Below are positions 1 to 8,337 of a stretch of 64,000 nucleotides of DNA, piece after piece. The translations under genes were made by a program, and so were the position numbers. The DNA comes from Parietichytrium sp. I65-24A (taxonomy: Eukaryota; Sar; Bigyra; Thraustochytrida; Thraustochytriidae), in the NCBI GenBank assembly GCA_012862575.1, contig BLSF01000010.1, forward strand, positions 703,193 to 767,192, in the 5' to 3' direction. Position 1 is the first letter of the stretch, and the number at the start of each line of letters is the position of its first letter. The notes beneath the pieces were generated by a model. It was not told the origin of the DNA. It worked only from the letters and a program-made list of their open reading frames with translations, and ran no database searches.

Positions 1-599
1 TTTTTGGTCACGGAAAACACAACATCGCGCGCCTTGACACCAGCAGGGACTGGAAAAGACACATTCAGCTCCTTCAAAGTCTGGGTCCAGGAGTACTTTT
101 CCAAGTCAGCGCCATTTCCCGAATTAGGGCGAATTTTGCCTTTATCGTCTTCATCTTCCTCCTCTTCTTCATCCTCTCCGTCGGATGCAGCTTTGCTCGA
201 AGGCGGCGCACTTTGTTTTGCATCTTTGTTCTGAGCGACCCCTCCATCTGCCTCTTCAAGAATCTCCACCCTTTTTTCTCCATCCCCAAGACTTGTGGTC
301 TGGCTCGCCTCGACAACAGAAGGTTTCTTGGGAGCCGGTTCCGGAGCTTTCACGGGTGCCTTCTGCCCACTTTTCTGCTGACGTGCGCGATCAGCCTCCA
401 CTATCTTCAGTTGCTCGTCCACTGCACGCATCATAGCGCTTTCCACCTGCGATCGTTGCGCGCCGCTGAAGAAGTCGGTCTTTCTGCGCAGGAACCCAAA
501 AAACACACGCAGCAGTGGGTCGATCCCTGCGCCATCTACTTCGCTGATCCGCTGCGCAAGACCTAGCAAGATGGGGTCAAACTGCTCCTCCCGGGACAT
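1..599 (-). CDS. nudC: NudC nuclear distribution protein, 5' part (runs off left edge)
   Basis: Reading leftward from the ATG at 599-597 the frame is open for 199 codons to the window edge. NudC proteins are HSP90 co-chaperones that stabilise dynein/LIS1 components. Residues 1-70 match the NudC N-terminal region: FDPILLGLAQ, then RVFFGFLRRKTDFF (31-44), then a helix rich in charged residues. Residues 138-155 are a Glu/Asp-rich linker that reads as a short GAA/GAG/GAT run in DNA. From about residue 168, YSWTQTLKELNVSFPVP begins the CS (p23-like) domain, which is cut by the edge after KARDVVFSVTK. The start is the only ATG ahead of the conserved N-terminus. The remaining CS domain and C-terminal helix must lie outside the window. 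The family assignment is from remembered motifs and is strong because both the N-terminal and CS signatures occur in the right order. Confidence 0.88.
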   Translation of the reverse strand, partial: MSREEQFDPILLGLAQRISEVDGAGIDPLLRVFFGFLRRKTDFFSGAQRSQVESAMMRAVDEQLKIVEADRARQQKSGQKAPVKAPEPAPKKPSVVEASQTTSLGDGEKRVEILEEADGGVAQNKDAKQSAPPSSKAASDGEDEEEEEDEDDKGKIRPNSGNGADLEKYSWTQTLKELNVSFPVPAGVKARDVVFSVTK

Positions 600-921
600 T
601 CTTCTCGTATTCTCGTATTCTCGTATTCTCGTCTTCTTGGCACTATGCGTGTGCGTATCCTTGCTGCTTGCCGCTGACCGTAATCCTGGTCCTGATTCTT
701 GTCTTCTGTCTTCTGTCTTTTGTCTTTTGCGACAAGCCTTGGTGAGTGGGCGTTGCGTCTGGCTCGCGGTCTCCTGCGTTCCCTGAGTCTCCTGCCTCAG
801 TTTTTCTCGAACTACTGTAATCAGAATCAATGATCATGATCAATGTCTAATCTCATTCACCGCTAAAACAGCTATGATTAATACTAGTACATACTAGTAC
901 GTTTGTTCCCGTTGTGATTTG
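600..921. other. Upstream spacer of nudC with CT-rich repeats
   Basis: No convincing coding sequence. It holds a TCGTATTC repeat (about 606-632) immediately upstream of the nudC start and a CTTCTGT/CTTTTGT run near 700-730, both pyrimidine-rich on the plus strand. It probably serves as the 5' flank/promoter of nudC. Confidence 0.5.
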
Positions 922-1172
922 GATGAAGATGAAGATGAAGATGAAGATGAAGATGAAGATGAAGATGAAGATGAAGATGAAGATGAAGATGAAGATGAAG
1001 ATGAAGATGAAGATGAAGATGAAGATGAAGATGAAGATGAAGATGAAGATGAAGATGAAGATGAAGATGAAGATGAAGATGAAGATGAAGATGAAGATGA
1101 AGATGAAGATGAAGATGAAGATGAAGATGAAGATGAAGATGAAGATGAAGATGAAGATGAAGATGAAGATGA
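922..1172. repeat. Perfect (GATGAA)n hexanucleotide microsatellite, about 42 copies
   Basis: About 250 bp of uninterrupted GATGAA units. The plus-strand frames read as Asp-Glu or Met-Lys alternation and the minus strand as His-Leu alternation. The Asp-Glu frame continues about 21 codons beyond the array (EDGVYDLEDSPLLWNWRTGS) to a stop at 1234-1236 but has no ATG, only a TTG. I therefore treat it as a satellite and not a gene, although a spliced upstream exon cannot be excluded. The lack of substitutions implies recent expansion or ongoing slippage. Confidence 0.95.
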
Positions 1173-1273
1173 GGAGGATGGAGTTTACGATTTAGAAGAT
1201 AGCCCTCTTCTCTGGAACTGGCGCACGGGCTCATAGGTTAAATGAAAACACTCCAAGGGCATGTTGGAAGGAC

Positions 1274-1806
1274 TTGTCTGACATTGCGATGGCTTCATGC
1301 CGTGGCTATAGTGGGTTGTCACGGGTCTGTGTTTGGAAAGCGGCGAAATTAAGTTCCAAGCGAAATTATGCGGATGTATTTTTAAGCAAATTTTCAACCC
1401 ATGTTATGAATATGGTCGGCGATGACTATCTCATCGTATCAGGGAAACGAAGAAGTTCTGAGAGAACTGTTCGTCTACAACTGGCGGACCAGCATGCTCG
1501 TGTGGTCTCGCAAGGGTGTCGTTGAAGCTTTGGACCGTACTTTTGTGTTGCTTTGGCGCGAGCGACTGGCAAGACTGGTCGACTTTTGTTCGAATGCTGG
1601 AACCTAAAAAACCTGTCCTTTGTGGGAATTTTGACACGAAGTTAGAATACGCACCATATGGTTGGATTACGACGTCAAAACTACGCGATCGTTCACGCCC
1701 GAGCATGAAAGAGCTTGTCTATGACATTTCATTGATGATGGTCAATCATTACAGCCGAGTTTGCCCACGAGCGTACAAGTGTATCGAGGATCAGAATCAA
1801 ATATAA
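1274..1806 (+). pseudogene. Possible degraded or spliced coding stretch, unidentified
   Basis: Two protein-like segments lie in different frames. An ATG-initiated ORF at 1422-1607 (61 aa) contains VLRELFVYNWRTSMLVW and a helix ending WRERLARLVDF. A second segment, from about 1600 to a stop at 1806, reads KPVLCGNFDTKLEYAPYG and MKELVYDISLMMVNHY. The frame change lies near 1600. I recognise no family. It may be a relic, a very small gene or chance. The string NWRT also occurs just after the GATGAA array in another frame. Confidence 0.2.
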
Positions 1807-2466
1807 AAACTTGAACTTGGGCATTTGTTCATTTTTTTTTAATCCCACAGATAGCACTCCCAAATTCGATGAGCTCTCTCCCTTTCCTCCAATCCTTGTC
1901 CTTGAGCGCAATTTTTACTTCGTTAGGCAGCCCTTCGAATCACCCAGTACTTTTTTGTTGCGCTCGCCACTGAATGCCCTCAGTTATTTGTCGATTTAAG
2001 TTTGGCCCTCCATCTGCACCTAGCACGTTCTTGCATCAGCGTTGGACCTTTTTGGAAGATAAGGATACATATTACACACGGCGCTTCGGTGTGGATACTT
2101 GTTCATATTGCGGTGACCACTTCATGCCACTTCTTACCCGTAACTAGATCCCCGGCCCGCGCACCGGTATTTCAAAACTGGGTTCCATCCGATGGTAAAC
2201 CGTGGCCTTGGCCATTTTAAACAGAAGGATATCACAGAACCGATTCACACCTTTGACGTTTGGGGCAAGCATCGACCAGCGCAATTTGAGCTACATAAGC
2301 CATGGCGCTGCCCGAAGAAAGTCTGCCTTGGGTCAACAAGAAGCCAGCGTTTCTTAAATAGCGTGGCATACAAACTTTTTCCCTTTGCACAAAGGTTCCT
2401 CAGAGCTGCACACTTTCTCACAGGGAGAATAATATGTTTATTCAGCGCACTTTTTGAGAGCATGTG
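1807..2466. other. Gene-poor spacer
   Basis: I see no supported gene. Short open frames exist on both strands but show no recognisable motif. This is the 3' flank of the minus-strand TPR gene that follows. Confidence 0.4.
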
Positions 2467-2969
2467 TTACCCAAGAGCAGCCGCCTCTATTTCCTGCCGG
2501 ATCTCAATTAAAAGCTGCCAGTCTGCGTCAAAACCTTCTGCAAATATCAGAATTCGCTTGTTAGGTGAGGCTTGGGCTGCGTCTATGGTTGGAAGCTGTT
2601 GGACTTACCGTTCACACACGACTTGAACATCTCAAGCGCCTTGTTCAGGTCCCCGTTCATATAATACGCGTACCCGAGCAAATGAACCCCAGAAAGCTCT
2701 TTCCCCGGAACGGTAATGTACACCTCGAGGGCCTTGGCAGCTTCCGCATACTGACCTGCATGGTAGAACTCTTTCCCCAGCTAGGATACCACAAGACGAC
2801 ATCTGTCAGTCAACAACCACGCCTTCCACCGCCCCTCTCCCACGCACCCTCTACGTACGCTGTATATATCCACTGAGGTCGCTTTGCGGTTGAGCTTGCT
2901 CGCAAACCACGACAGCACCTCCTCCTTGCTCATGTTCCCATGAAACCCTTCCGTATCGATGCTGGCCAT
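2467..2969 (-). CDS. Small TPR protein, three exons
   Basis: Three exons join in frame on the minus strand: 2969-2859, 2780-2609 and 2537-2467, giving 117 aa. Intron 1 (78 nt) starts GTACGT and ends CCTAG. Intron 2 (71 nt) starts GTAAGT and ends TTTGCAG. The start is the first ATG (MASIDTEGFHGN). Exon 2 encodes a tetratricopeptide hairpin, LGKEFYHAGQYAEAAKALEV, followed by a second hairpin around GYAYYMNGDLNKALEMFKSC. The C-terminus reads DADWQLLIEIRQEIEAAALG. TPRs mediate protein-protein contacts, but the partner is unknown. The gene lies head-to-head with another TPR gene (start 3420) whose C-terminus has the same DWQLL(V/I)E motif, so the two share about 450 bp of possible bidirectional promoter and look like divergent relatives. 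Splice sites are inferred from sequence only. Confidence 0.65.
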
Positions 2970-3419
2970 TTTGCCGGCACTGCTGGGCGATCTCCCAACG
3001 TTTTCCCAACGGAGATTTCTTCCCGTGCCTTGCCCAGCCAAGTGCCCCCGTCCTCTCTCTCTGTCTCTTTCTGTCTCACTCTTGCAAAATCAAGTCTTTT
3101 GGGATCGCTGGTGCTCATCCAAAACACTACTAGTCTTGCCTGTACCGCCTCTCTGCAAGACTAAGGTAAAGGCTAGCGAAACAGTCGTTTGGCTAGCAGC
3201 CGTCCTAATGAGATGTGTAGATGAGACTAACGGTTAACCGTCAGAGGCGGGTAACGAGTTTGCTAGGCGGAAGAGTAAGCGTGGGGGCACTTATTTTAGA
3301 GGGGCAAGACCATGTGGTCAAAACGTAAAACAATGTGGACGAGCAGGCAAGATTAAAGGAAGGAAGGAAGGAAGAAAAGAAGGAGGCGAAATAGCTGAGA
3401 GTGCGTGGAAAGGGCCGCG

Positions 3420-3870
3420 ATGGAGGACAACGTGTCGGGCGCGATCCCAAGGGCAGAAGATGAGGAGAATGACGCGGAGAACTGGATCAAACTGAAGTTA
3501 GGACTGCTGCCGAAGACGTCGCTGGGCTGGTTTCGCGCCGGCGTTGGGTTTTACAACAAGAAACAGTATGCTTTCTCGATACAGTGCTTTCAGAGGGCTG
3601 TGAAGCTTGACCCGCAGAACTACAACGCGTTTCAGATCATGGCGAGGGCGTGCATCGCGATCAATCGCAGGGATGATGCAGTCGTGGCACTCAAAGAGTC
3701 CGTCAAGCTGAACAATCCTTCTGATTGGCAACTCTTGGTGGAGCTGACCGGCGAGGGTGAGCGCCCGGAACATTGAGCTTTGGCCAACATCTATTAGTTT
3801 GAGCGTCTAGCGACGCCAATCCCATCTTTCTCGCCCAGCGAGAAGAGAAGCTATATCTGCGGCCAACTAG
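3420..3870 (+). CDS. Small TPR protein, two exons
   Basis: Exon 1 runs from the ATG at 3420 to 3756. A GTGAGC donor follows, and a pyrimidine-rich acceptor ends at 3838. Exon 2 (3839-3870) gives ARREAISAAN and a TAG, for 122 aa in total. Without splicing, the frame ends six codons further on at 3776. The protein has an acidic N-terminus, then WIKLKLGLLPKTSLGWFRAG, a clear TPR hairpin (FYNKKQYAFSIQCFQRAVKL, DPQNYNAFQIMARACIAINR) and a third helix pair ending NNPSDWQLLVEL. The DWQLLVEL end mirrors the divergent neighbour. The family is certain (TPR); the function is not. The alternative unspliced end differs only in the last residues. Confidence 0.65.
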
Positions 3871-4272
3871 TTTGCAAGAGTTGAAAGGAGAGGAACCGAC
3901 CAGTCCTCGAATGCACGCAGAGTTCAACAAATCGTGGGCTGTGGCGACTGTGCTTGCCCGCATTTTCTTCGCTTTCATCTCTCTCAGCCAAGCAAAAGTC
4001 ATGTGTCAACATGTGAACAGATATCAGAAAAAGATCCCTTCCCAGCCTGAAGAAAATATAAAAAAATATGCTCTCTTTCGATAGTCCATTTTTCCCGCGC
4101 TTGGCTTCTTTTTTCATGCGATTTCGACCAGTCGTCGAACGAGCACGGAGGAGATATGCTTAGATTAAATGTGTTTGCCCCCCTGTGCAAGAATGTTCGT
4201 TTCAATTTGCATTTGCCCCTGCACACACAAGCAAGCAAACAAACAGGCAAGCTAGTAACGAGAGCTTGGAAA
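3871..4272. other. Convergent 3' spacer between TPR gene and TAF6
   Basis: No gene seen. It is AT-richer than its flanks, with short A and T runs (around 4050-4075 and 4110) that fit two convergent 3' UTRs. Confidence 0.4.
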
Positions 4273-5607
4273 CTACAGAAACAATTCGGTATGTGATGTA
4301 CAACTAGAGGCCGGAATCCAGGGAAGAATGGACTCTCCAGCTGCAAACACCACAGCTTTGGCGGGTTTTACATGCTCCTCCAGCAAAATGGCTTTGGATA
4401 GCGCAGGTGCAGAGCATGCATGCAAGTACGATCCGAAGGCTGCTTGCAGTGCACCCAGACAGTACTGTGCTTCGGCGCGCTTTAAAACGCTTGTAGTTTC
4501 CAGCATAATCTTGGTGTATCTCCTGAACAAGTTTCGCATCACCGGAAGAAGGACGGCTTGAACTGTAAGGGGCCCCATCGCGGCGATTCCCACAATTGCC
4601 CCGTATTGTGTGGTCATGGGCTTATCCTGGCTAAGGAGCGCATCGCGCAATGTTTTCGTGACCCTTGGCTTGATATCCTTGTAAGTCTCGCCATACTGCG
4701 AATAGATGAGGGGAATCAGAGTGGCCGAGAAATCGCGCAACGCCCAATGGTCCATGAAAGGCGACGTGCATAGTTTTCGATGCACGATGCACGTGAGGAT
4801 GGAAGGCATCATCTGGTGCAGGTACAATTCTTTATTGAGGTTTGGATTGATCAGGACGCATCTCGTCAGGCGCATCACTGAAAAGAGCAAGGAGAGATTC
4901 GTTAGACTTTTGTTGACCTGGTCAAACACAAATTTCGACAGGTAAGGCATGAGCTGCTGTAAACCCGGATCAACTGCCAGGCTGGCGTACACAGATTCAG
5001 CGGCGCCGCGGTTTCCCAACGCAGAGTCTACAACAGCAAACACCACCTTCTCGTAATAGATCTGAAGCTCTCGCGAGAGAATGTGCTTTGCCGCTCCCAA
5101 GCCCGCGGATTGCTGTGCATTGCCGTTTTTACTGGGCACCGATGCAGTCGCCAGAGTAGGATTGGTCACTTGAGGCTGGTAAATCTGCGGGTTTTCCGCA
5201 ATGGACGGCTGCACTCCATCTACCGCGAGCCAGTGGATCCCAAACGTAGGCTTGAGCGGCACCTTCTTGGGCAGGAATATCTTCTCGCTGTCGCCCATAA
5301 TCTTGCCCAAATCGACGTCCTCCTCTTCCAGGAAAAACACATTCTGATGATTAAGAAACTTGAATCCGCCCTGATTCTCGTACCCAAAACCGTGAATCGC
5401 AGGCCAACCGCGAACTTTCAGCGCATGCTCCACATCCCGCGTGGTCATCCTCTGTCTGCGCGATCTCCGCATGAATTTCGCCGCATCTTGCACCAGGTGC
5501 CGTAATTTATACTCTACTTCTCCTGCCACAAGAGACAGCACACCTTCCGCGTCCACGCCGAGCTCCTCCGCCACCGCCGCTACGCTGTCCTCGCTGACGA
5601 CTTCCAT
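4273..5607 (-). CDS. TAF6: TFIID subunit TAF6-like
   Basis: A single-exon gene of 444 aa. TAF6 forms a histone-fold pair with TAF9 inside TFIID and supports RNA polymerase II initiation. Residues 1-68 form the histone fold (SVAAVAEELGV through TTRDVEHALKVRGW). Residues 120-142 hold the family string FGIHWLAVDGVQPSIAENP. Residues about 180-430 form the alpha-helical HEAT region, including LCTSPFMDHWALRDFSATLI. The usual long C-terminal tail of animal TAF6 is absent, so the protein is compact and ends soon after the HEAT region. The start gives the complete histone fold with no upstream in-frame ATG. No introns are needed. Confidence 0.9.
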   Translation of the reverse strand: MEVVSEDSVAAVAEELGVDAEGVLSLVAGEVEYKLRHLVQDAAKFMRRSRRQRMTTRDVEHALKVRGWPAIHGFGYENQGGFKFLNHQNVFFLEEEDVDLGKIMGDSEKIFLPKKVPLKPTFGIHWLAVDGVQPSIAENPQIYQPQVTNPTLATASVPSKNGNAQQSAGLGAAKHILSRELQIYYEKVVFAVVDSALGNRGAAESVYASLAVDPGLQQLMPYLSKFVFDQVNKSLTNLSLLFSVMRLTRCVLINPNLNKELYLHQMMPSILTCIVHRKLCTSPFMDHWALRDFSATLIPLIYSQYGETYKDIKPRVTKTLRDALLSQDKPMTTQYGAIVGIAAMGPLTVQAVLLPVMRNLFRRYTKIMLETTSVLKRAEAQYCLGALQAAFGSYLHACSAPALSKAILLEEHVKPAKAVVFAAGESILPWIPASSCTSHTELFL

Positions 5608-6445
5608 ACCGCCCTGCTAGATATTTGCTAATAGATACTAGCGACACGAAATCCGCGACGAGATGTCGCAGCTCCGTCGAGGTCGTCTGGCAGTGGTAGC
5701 CGCGTACACTCGAGCGTGGGAGAGGTGGCTCGCTAACGATCCTGGGTAAGACAGGGGAGGTAGGCTAAGGAATTACCTCTGTTTTGCAGGTGTTTTGGGG
5801 GATTTGTTTTGGGTGATTTGTGTGGAATTGATGACGAGTTCGTTGGAAGGTTTAGAATAATGAGGTAGGCTAGATTAGGCCAGGTAATTACCTCTGTTTC
5901 GCAGGTGGTTTTTGAATTTTGGTTGTTTGTTTTGTTGCGAGGAGCAAGAGCGAACAGATTGAACTAACCTACAACGATGTAGGCCAAGCAATCACCTCTG
6001 TTTCGCAGGTGATTTTTATCTCATTGTTTGTGATCCTCTGGAATCTGAGTCATAAGCAAGAGTGAACAAAGGGAACCTTCTGAAGCAAAGAGCAACGAAT
6101 CGTTCTTTCGCAGGTTTCCACTACGGTTTCCACTACCAATCTCTATGCAATCTCTACCCTCCTTTGCGGAACGCAAATCGACTGGTTCGCGCCAATTTCC
6201 AGCCCGGCACAGCTAACAGCATCTACACTAAACAGTAGTGCTTCCGCGACTGCTCCGCACACGTTCCATTCTTGTACTCCAACCGACTCTCAACGCTGTC
6301 CCCGAGTACACGTGCTGGCGCACGCGAGTACAGTCTACTCACAAGACTAACCACTGTTAGGCCAAGAGAAAACGAGTCGAAAGCGAGAGAAGAGAGTCTG
6401 GGATAAGTCAAGTGCACGTTCGAACTGGTCACCTTTAGCCGCGAA
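5608..6445. other. TAF6-DUS intergenic region with triplicated acceptor-like motif
   Basis: The region between divergently transcribed TAF6 and the DUS gene has no coding frame I can support. It contains three spaced copies of ATTACCTCTGTTTYGCAGGT-like sequence (5771-5792, 5886-5908, 5990-6012; second base variants occur) with spacings of 115 and 104 bp. Each looks like a pyrimidine tract plus CAG|G splice acceptor. A weaker fourth (TTCTTTCGCAGG) lies near 6103-6114. Confidence 0.6.
5771..6012 (+). repeat. Three dispersed copies of a CCTCTGTTTYGCAGGTG motif
   Basis: Copies are at 5771-5792, 5886-5908 and 5990-6012. Each is preceded by a degenerate AGGC-rich stretch (AGGTAGGCTA, TTAGGCCAGG, GTAGGCCAAG). 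The motif resembles a 3' splice site, so it may mark alternative 5'-UTR acceptors or be the remains of a tandem duplication of about 110 bp that diverged between the copies. Confidence 0.6.
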
Positions 6446-6541
6446 GGAGAAATTTCTCGCGAGTTACAAGGAGAAATTTCTCGCGAGTTGAAAGGAGAAA
6501 TTTCTTGCGAGTTGAAAGGAGAAATTTCTCGCGAGCTGAAA
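6446..6541. repeat. Four tandem 24-bp units with nested palindromes upstream of the DUS gene
   Basis: Units start at 6446, 6470, 6494 and 6518. Each contains the perfect palindrome GAGAAATTTCTC followed by an overlapping CTCGCGAG palindrome (CTTGCGAG in unit three). The array ends 52 bp before the DUS start codon, which places it in the promoter or 5' UTR. The repeated dyads could be sites for a dimeric regulator or RNA hairpins; which one is unknown. Confidence 0.85.
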
Positions 6542-6593
6542 GGGATTCTTCGTTTCTTGGACGGTGTGAATTGACAGTTGCGAGGTCGGCAAT

Positions 6594-7859
6594 ATGGAAA
6601 CCTCGAGCAAACTCGCAGCCAAACTTGGGTTGCCTCTGAAGGAGCTGGTTGTGGCGCCGATGGTGGACCAGTCGGAGCTTGCATTTCGAATGCTGTGCAG
6701 AAAGTATGGAGCCAAGCTGTGCTACACTCCGATGCTGCATTCGCGGATCTTCACGGAGGTGAAAGAGTACAGGGAGAGGAAGTTCACGACTTGCCCTGAG
6801 GACAGGCCGCTGTTCGTGCAGTTTTGCGGGAACGATAAGGACATTCTGCTGGAAGCTGCCAAGTATGTGCAGAATGACTGCGATGCAGTGGACCTGAACC
6901 TAGGGTGCCCTCAGATGATCGCGAAGAAAGGGCGGTACGGTGCTTTCCTGCTGGAAGAGTTTGACCTTTTGGCGTCCATCGTTTCCCACCTATCTGCAAA
7001 CCTCACCGTGCCCGTGTCCTGCAAGATTCGACTGCTCCCTTCACTCGAAAAGACAATCGAGCTCGCACAGCTGCTGGAGAAGAGCGGCTGCGCTCTGCTG
7101 ACTGTGCACGGTCGCACGAAGGAGCAAAAGCAGTCGTTGTCCGGAGCCGCTGACTGGGACTCCATCAGAAAGGTGAAGGAATCTGTAAAAATCCCCGTAT
7201 TTGCCAACGGAGGCATCGGATGCTACGACCAGGCGCTAAAATGCTTGGACGTGACGACGGCCGACGGGGTCATGAGCAGTGAGGCAATTCTCGAAAATCC
7301 AACCATGTGCGCAGGCTTAAACCCTATGCCACCGCCAACCCAGATCGCACTCGAGTATTTGGAGATGGTGAAAAAGTATCCGGACAGCAACAAGATCATC
7401 CGCGCGCATATTTTCAAGTTTTTGCACGGAACTCTGAGTGTTCACGCTGATGAGCGAGCGTACTTTTCAAAGCCCATCGATAAAAGGCCAATGGATGAAT
7501 ACATCGAGTTTTTGGAGAAAGGCATCAACCGTATCCACAAAGCCCATGTCACGGAGCAGACTTGTAAACTCGAATCCTGCCGAACCCAGCAAGGCTCGCT
7601 GTATGGCACATGGTACGATCGTCACCAGAAGGCCAACACTAAATTGTACACAGAATGTGAGAAAACGGGGGATGTGGTGCCGAAAGGTGCGTCCGCACTC
7701 TCGCGCGAGGAGGTCATCGCTGCGCGAGAGCGTCGAAAGGCTGCCCGAAAGAAGTATAAAGCCCAGGCCGCTGATGCAAAGGAGCGCAAGCGCAAGATAC
7801 ATGAAACGTCCAGGGAAGCCAAGCGACAAAAAGCCGCTGAGCAACAGGTTTCTGCATAA
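6594..7859 (+). CDS. DUS1L: tRNA-dihydrouridine(16/17) synthase, DUS1-like
   Basis: A single-exon gene of 421 aa. Dus enzymes use FMN and NAD(P)H to reduce uridine to dihydrouridine in tRNA; Dus1 acts at positions 16 and 17 of the D loop. The N-terminal TIM barrel has APMVDQSELAFRMLCRKYGA (21-40) at the FMN site and LNLGCPQMIAKKGRYGAFLL (101-120), with Cys105 as the expected catalytic cysteine. It also has the VHGRTKEQK motif and the FANGGIG phosphate-binding loop. The C-terminal 70 residues are a Lys/Arg-rich helix (SREEVIAARERRKAARKKYK) that probably aids tRNA binding. The ATG at 6594 is the first in frame and precedes the conserved barrel by about 18 residues. Length fits Dus1 family members. 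Confidence 0.93.
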   Translation: METSSKLAAKLGLPLKELVVAPMVDQSELAFRMLCRKYGAKLCYTPMLHSRIFTEVKEYRERKFTTCPEDRPLFVQFCGNDKDILLEAAKYVQNDCDAVDLNLGCPQMIAKKGRYGAFLLEEFDLLASIVSHLSANLTVPVSCKIRLLPSLEKTIELAQLLEKSGCALLTVHGRTKEQKQSLSGAADWDSIRKVKESVKIPVFANGGIGCYDQALKCLDVTTADGVMSSEAILENPTMCAGLNPMPPPTQIALEYLEMVKKYPDSNKIIRAHIFKFLHGTLSVHADERAYFSKPIDKRPMDEYIEFLEKGINRIHKAHVTEQTCKLESCRTQQGSLYGTWYDRHQKANTKLYTECEKTGDVVPKGASALSREEVIAARERRKAARKKYKAQAADAKERKRKIHETSREAKRQKAAEQQVSA

Positions 7860-8337
7860 TATTGCAGGAAAACACTTGGCGTAAGAGGGAGGCTCCTCTC
7901 CTCGTTGTGTCTGGACTAAAGGCTACGGAGCAACCCAATTTTTTTTTGGGGGGGGGGGGACTCTGTGTCAACAAAGATCGCAGCGTCTTCCGAGGGCGGT
8001 CGCTGCAGTACATTAGTTCGGCGCGAATCAGCACTGAAAATGAATTCGCATTCGACATTTTGAAATAAGGAGCAATTGAACTACTTGTCGCTCTGTTCAC
8101 ATTGCTCTTATCTTCCCCAAGTCTAAGGTTATTAAACTCGGGTTGATTGGAGAGAAATTTATTGTTTAGCCTCTGTCGTGCAAAAAATGGTCATTCCCTT
8201 TTCTTTTTCGATTCGGAACTCATCACATTTTTACACTTTGTTTATTTTAATAACCAAGCAAAAGCAGCAAAGCAACAAAATTATATCCTCTCTTGCAGAC
8301 CAGCAACAAGGAGCAGCGATTGCAACTGGCGTGCACA
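7860..8337. other. Convergent 3' spacer DUS-SLC12
   Basis: No gene seen. It contains a T-run next to a G-run (about 7938-7960). The rest is AT-rich and fits the two facing 3' UTRs. Confidence 0.4.

Noticed and set aside
919-1236. Poly-(Asp-Glu) reading frame over the GATGAA array
   Set aside because: There is no ATG in the frame and all frames of a hexamer repeat without stops stay open; treated as a microsatellite.
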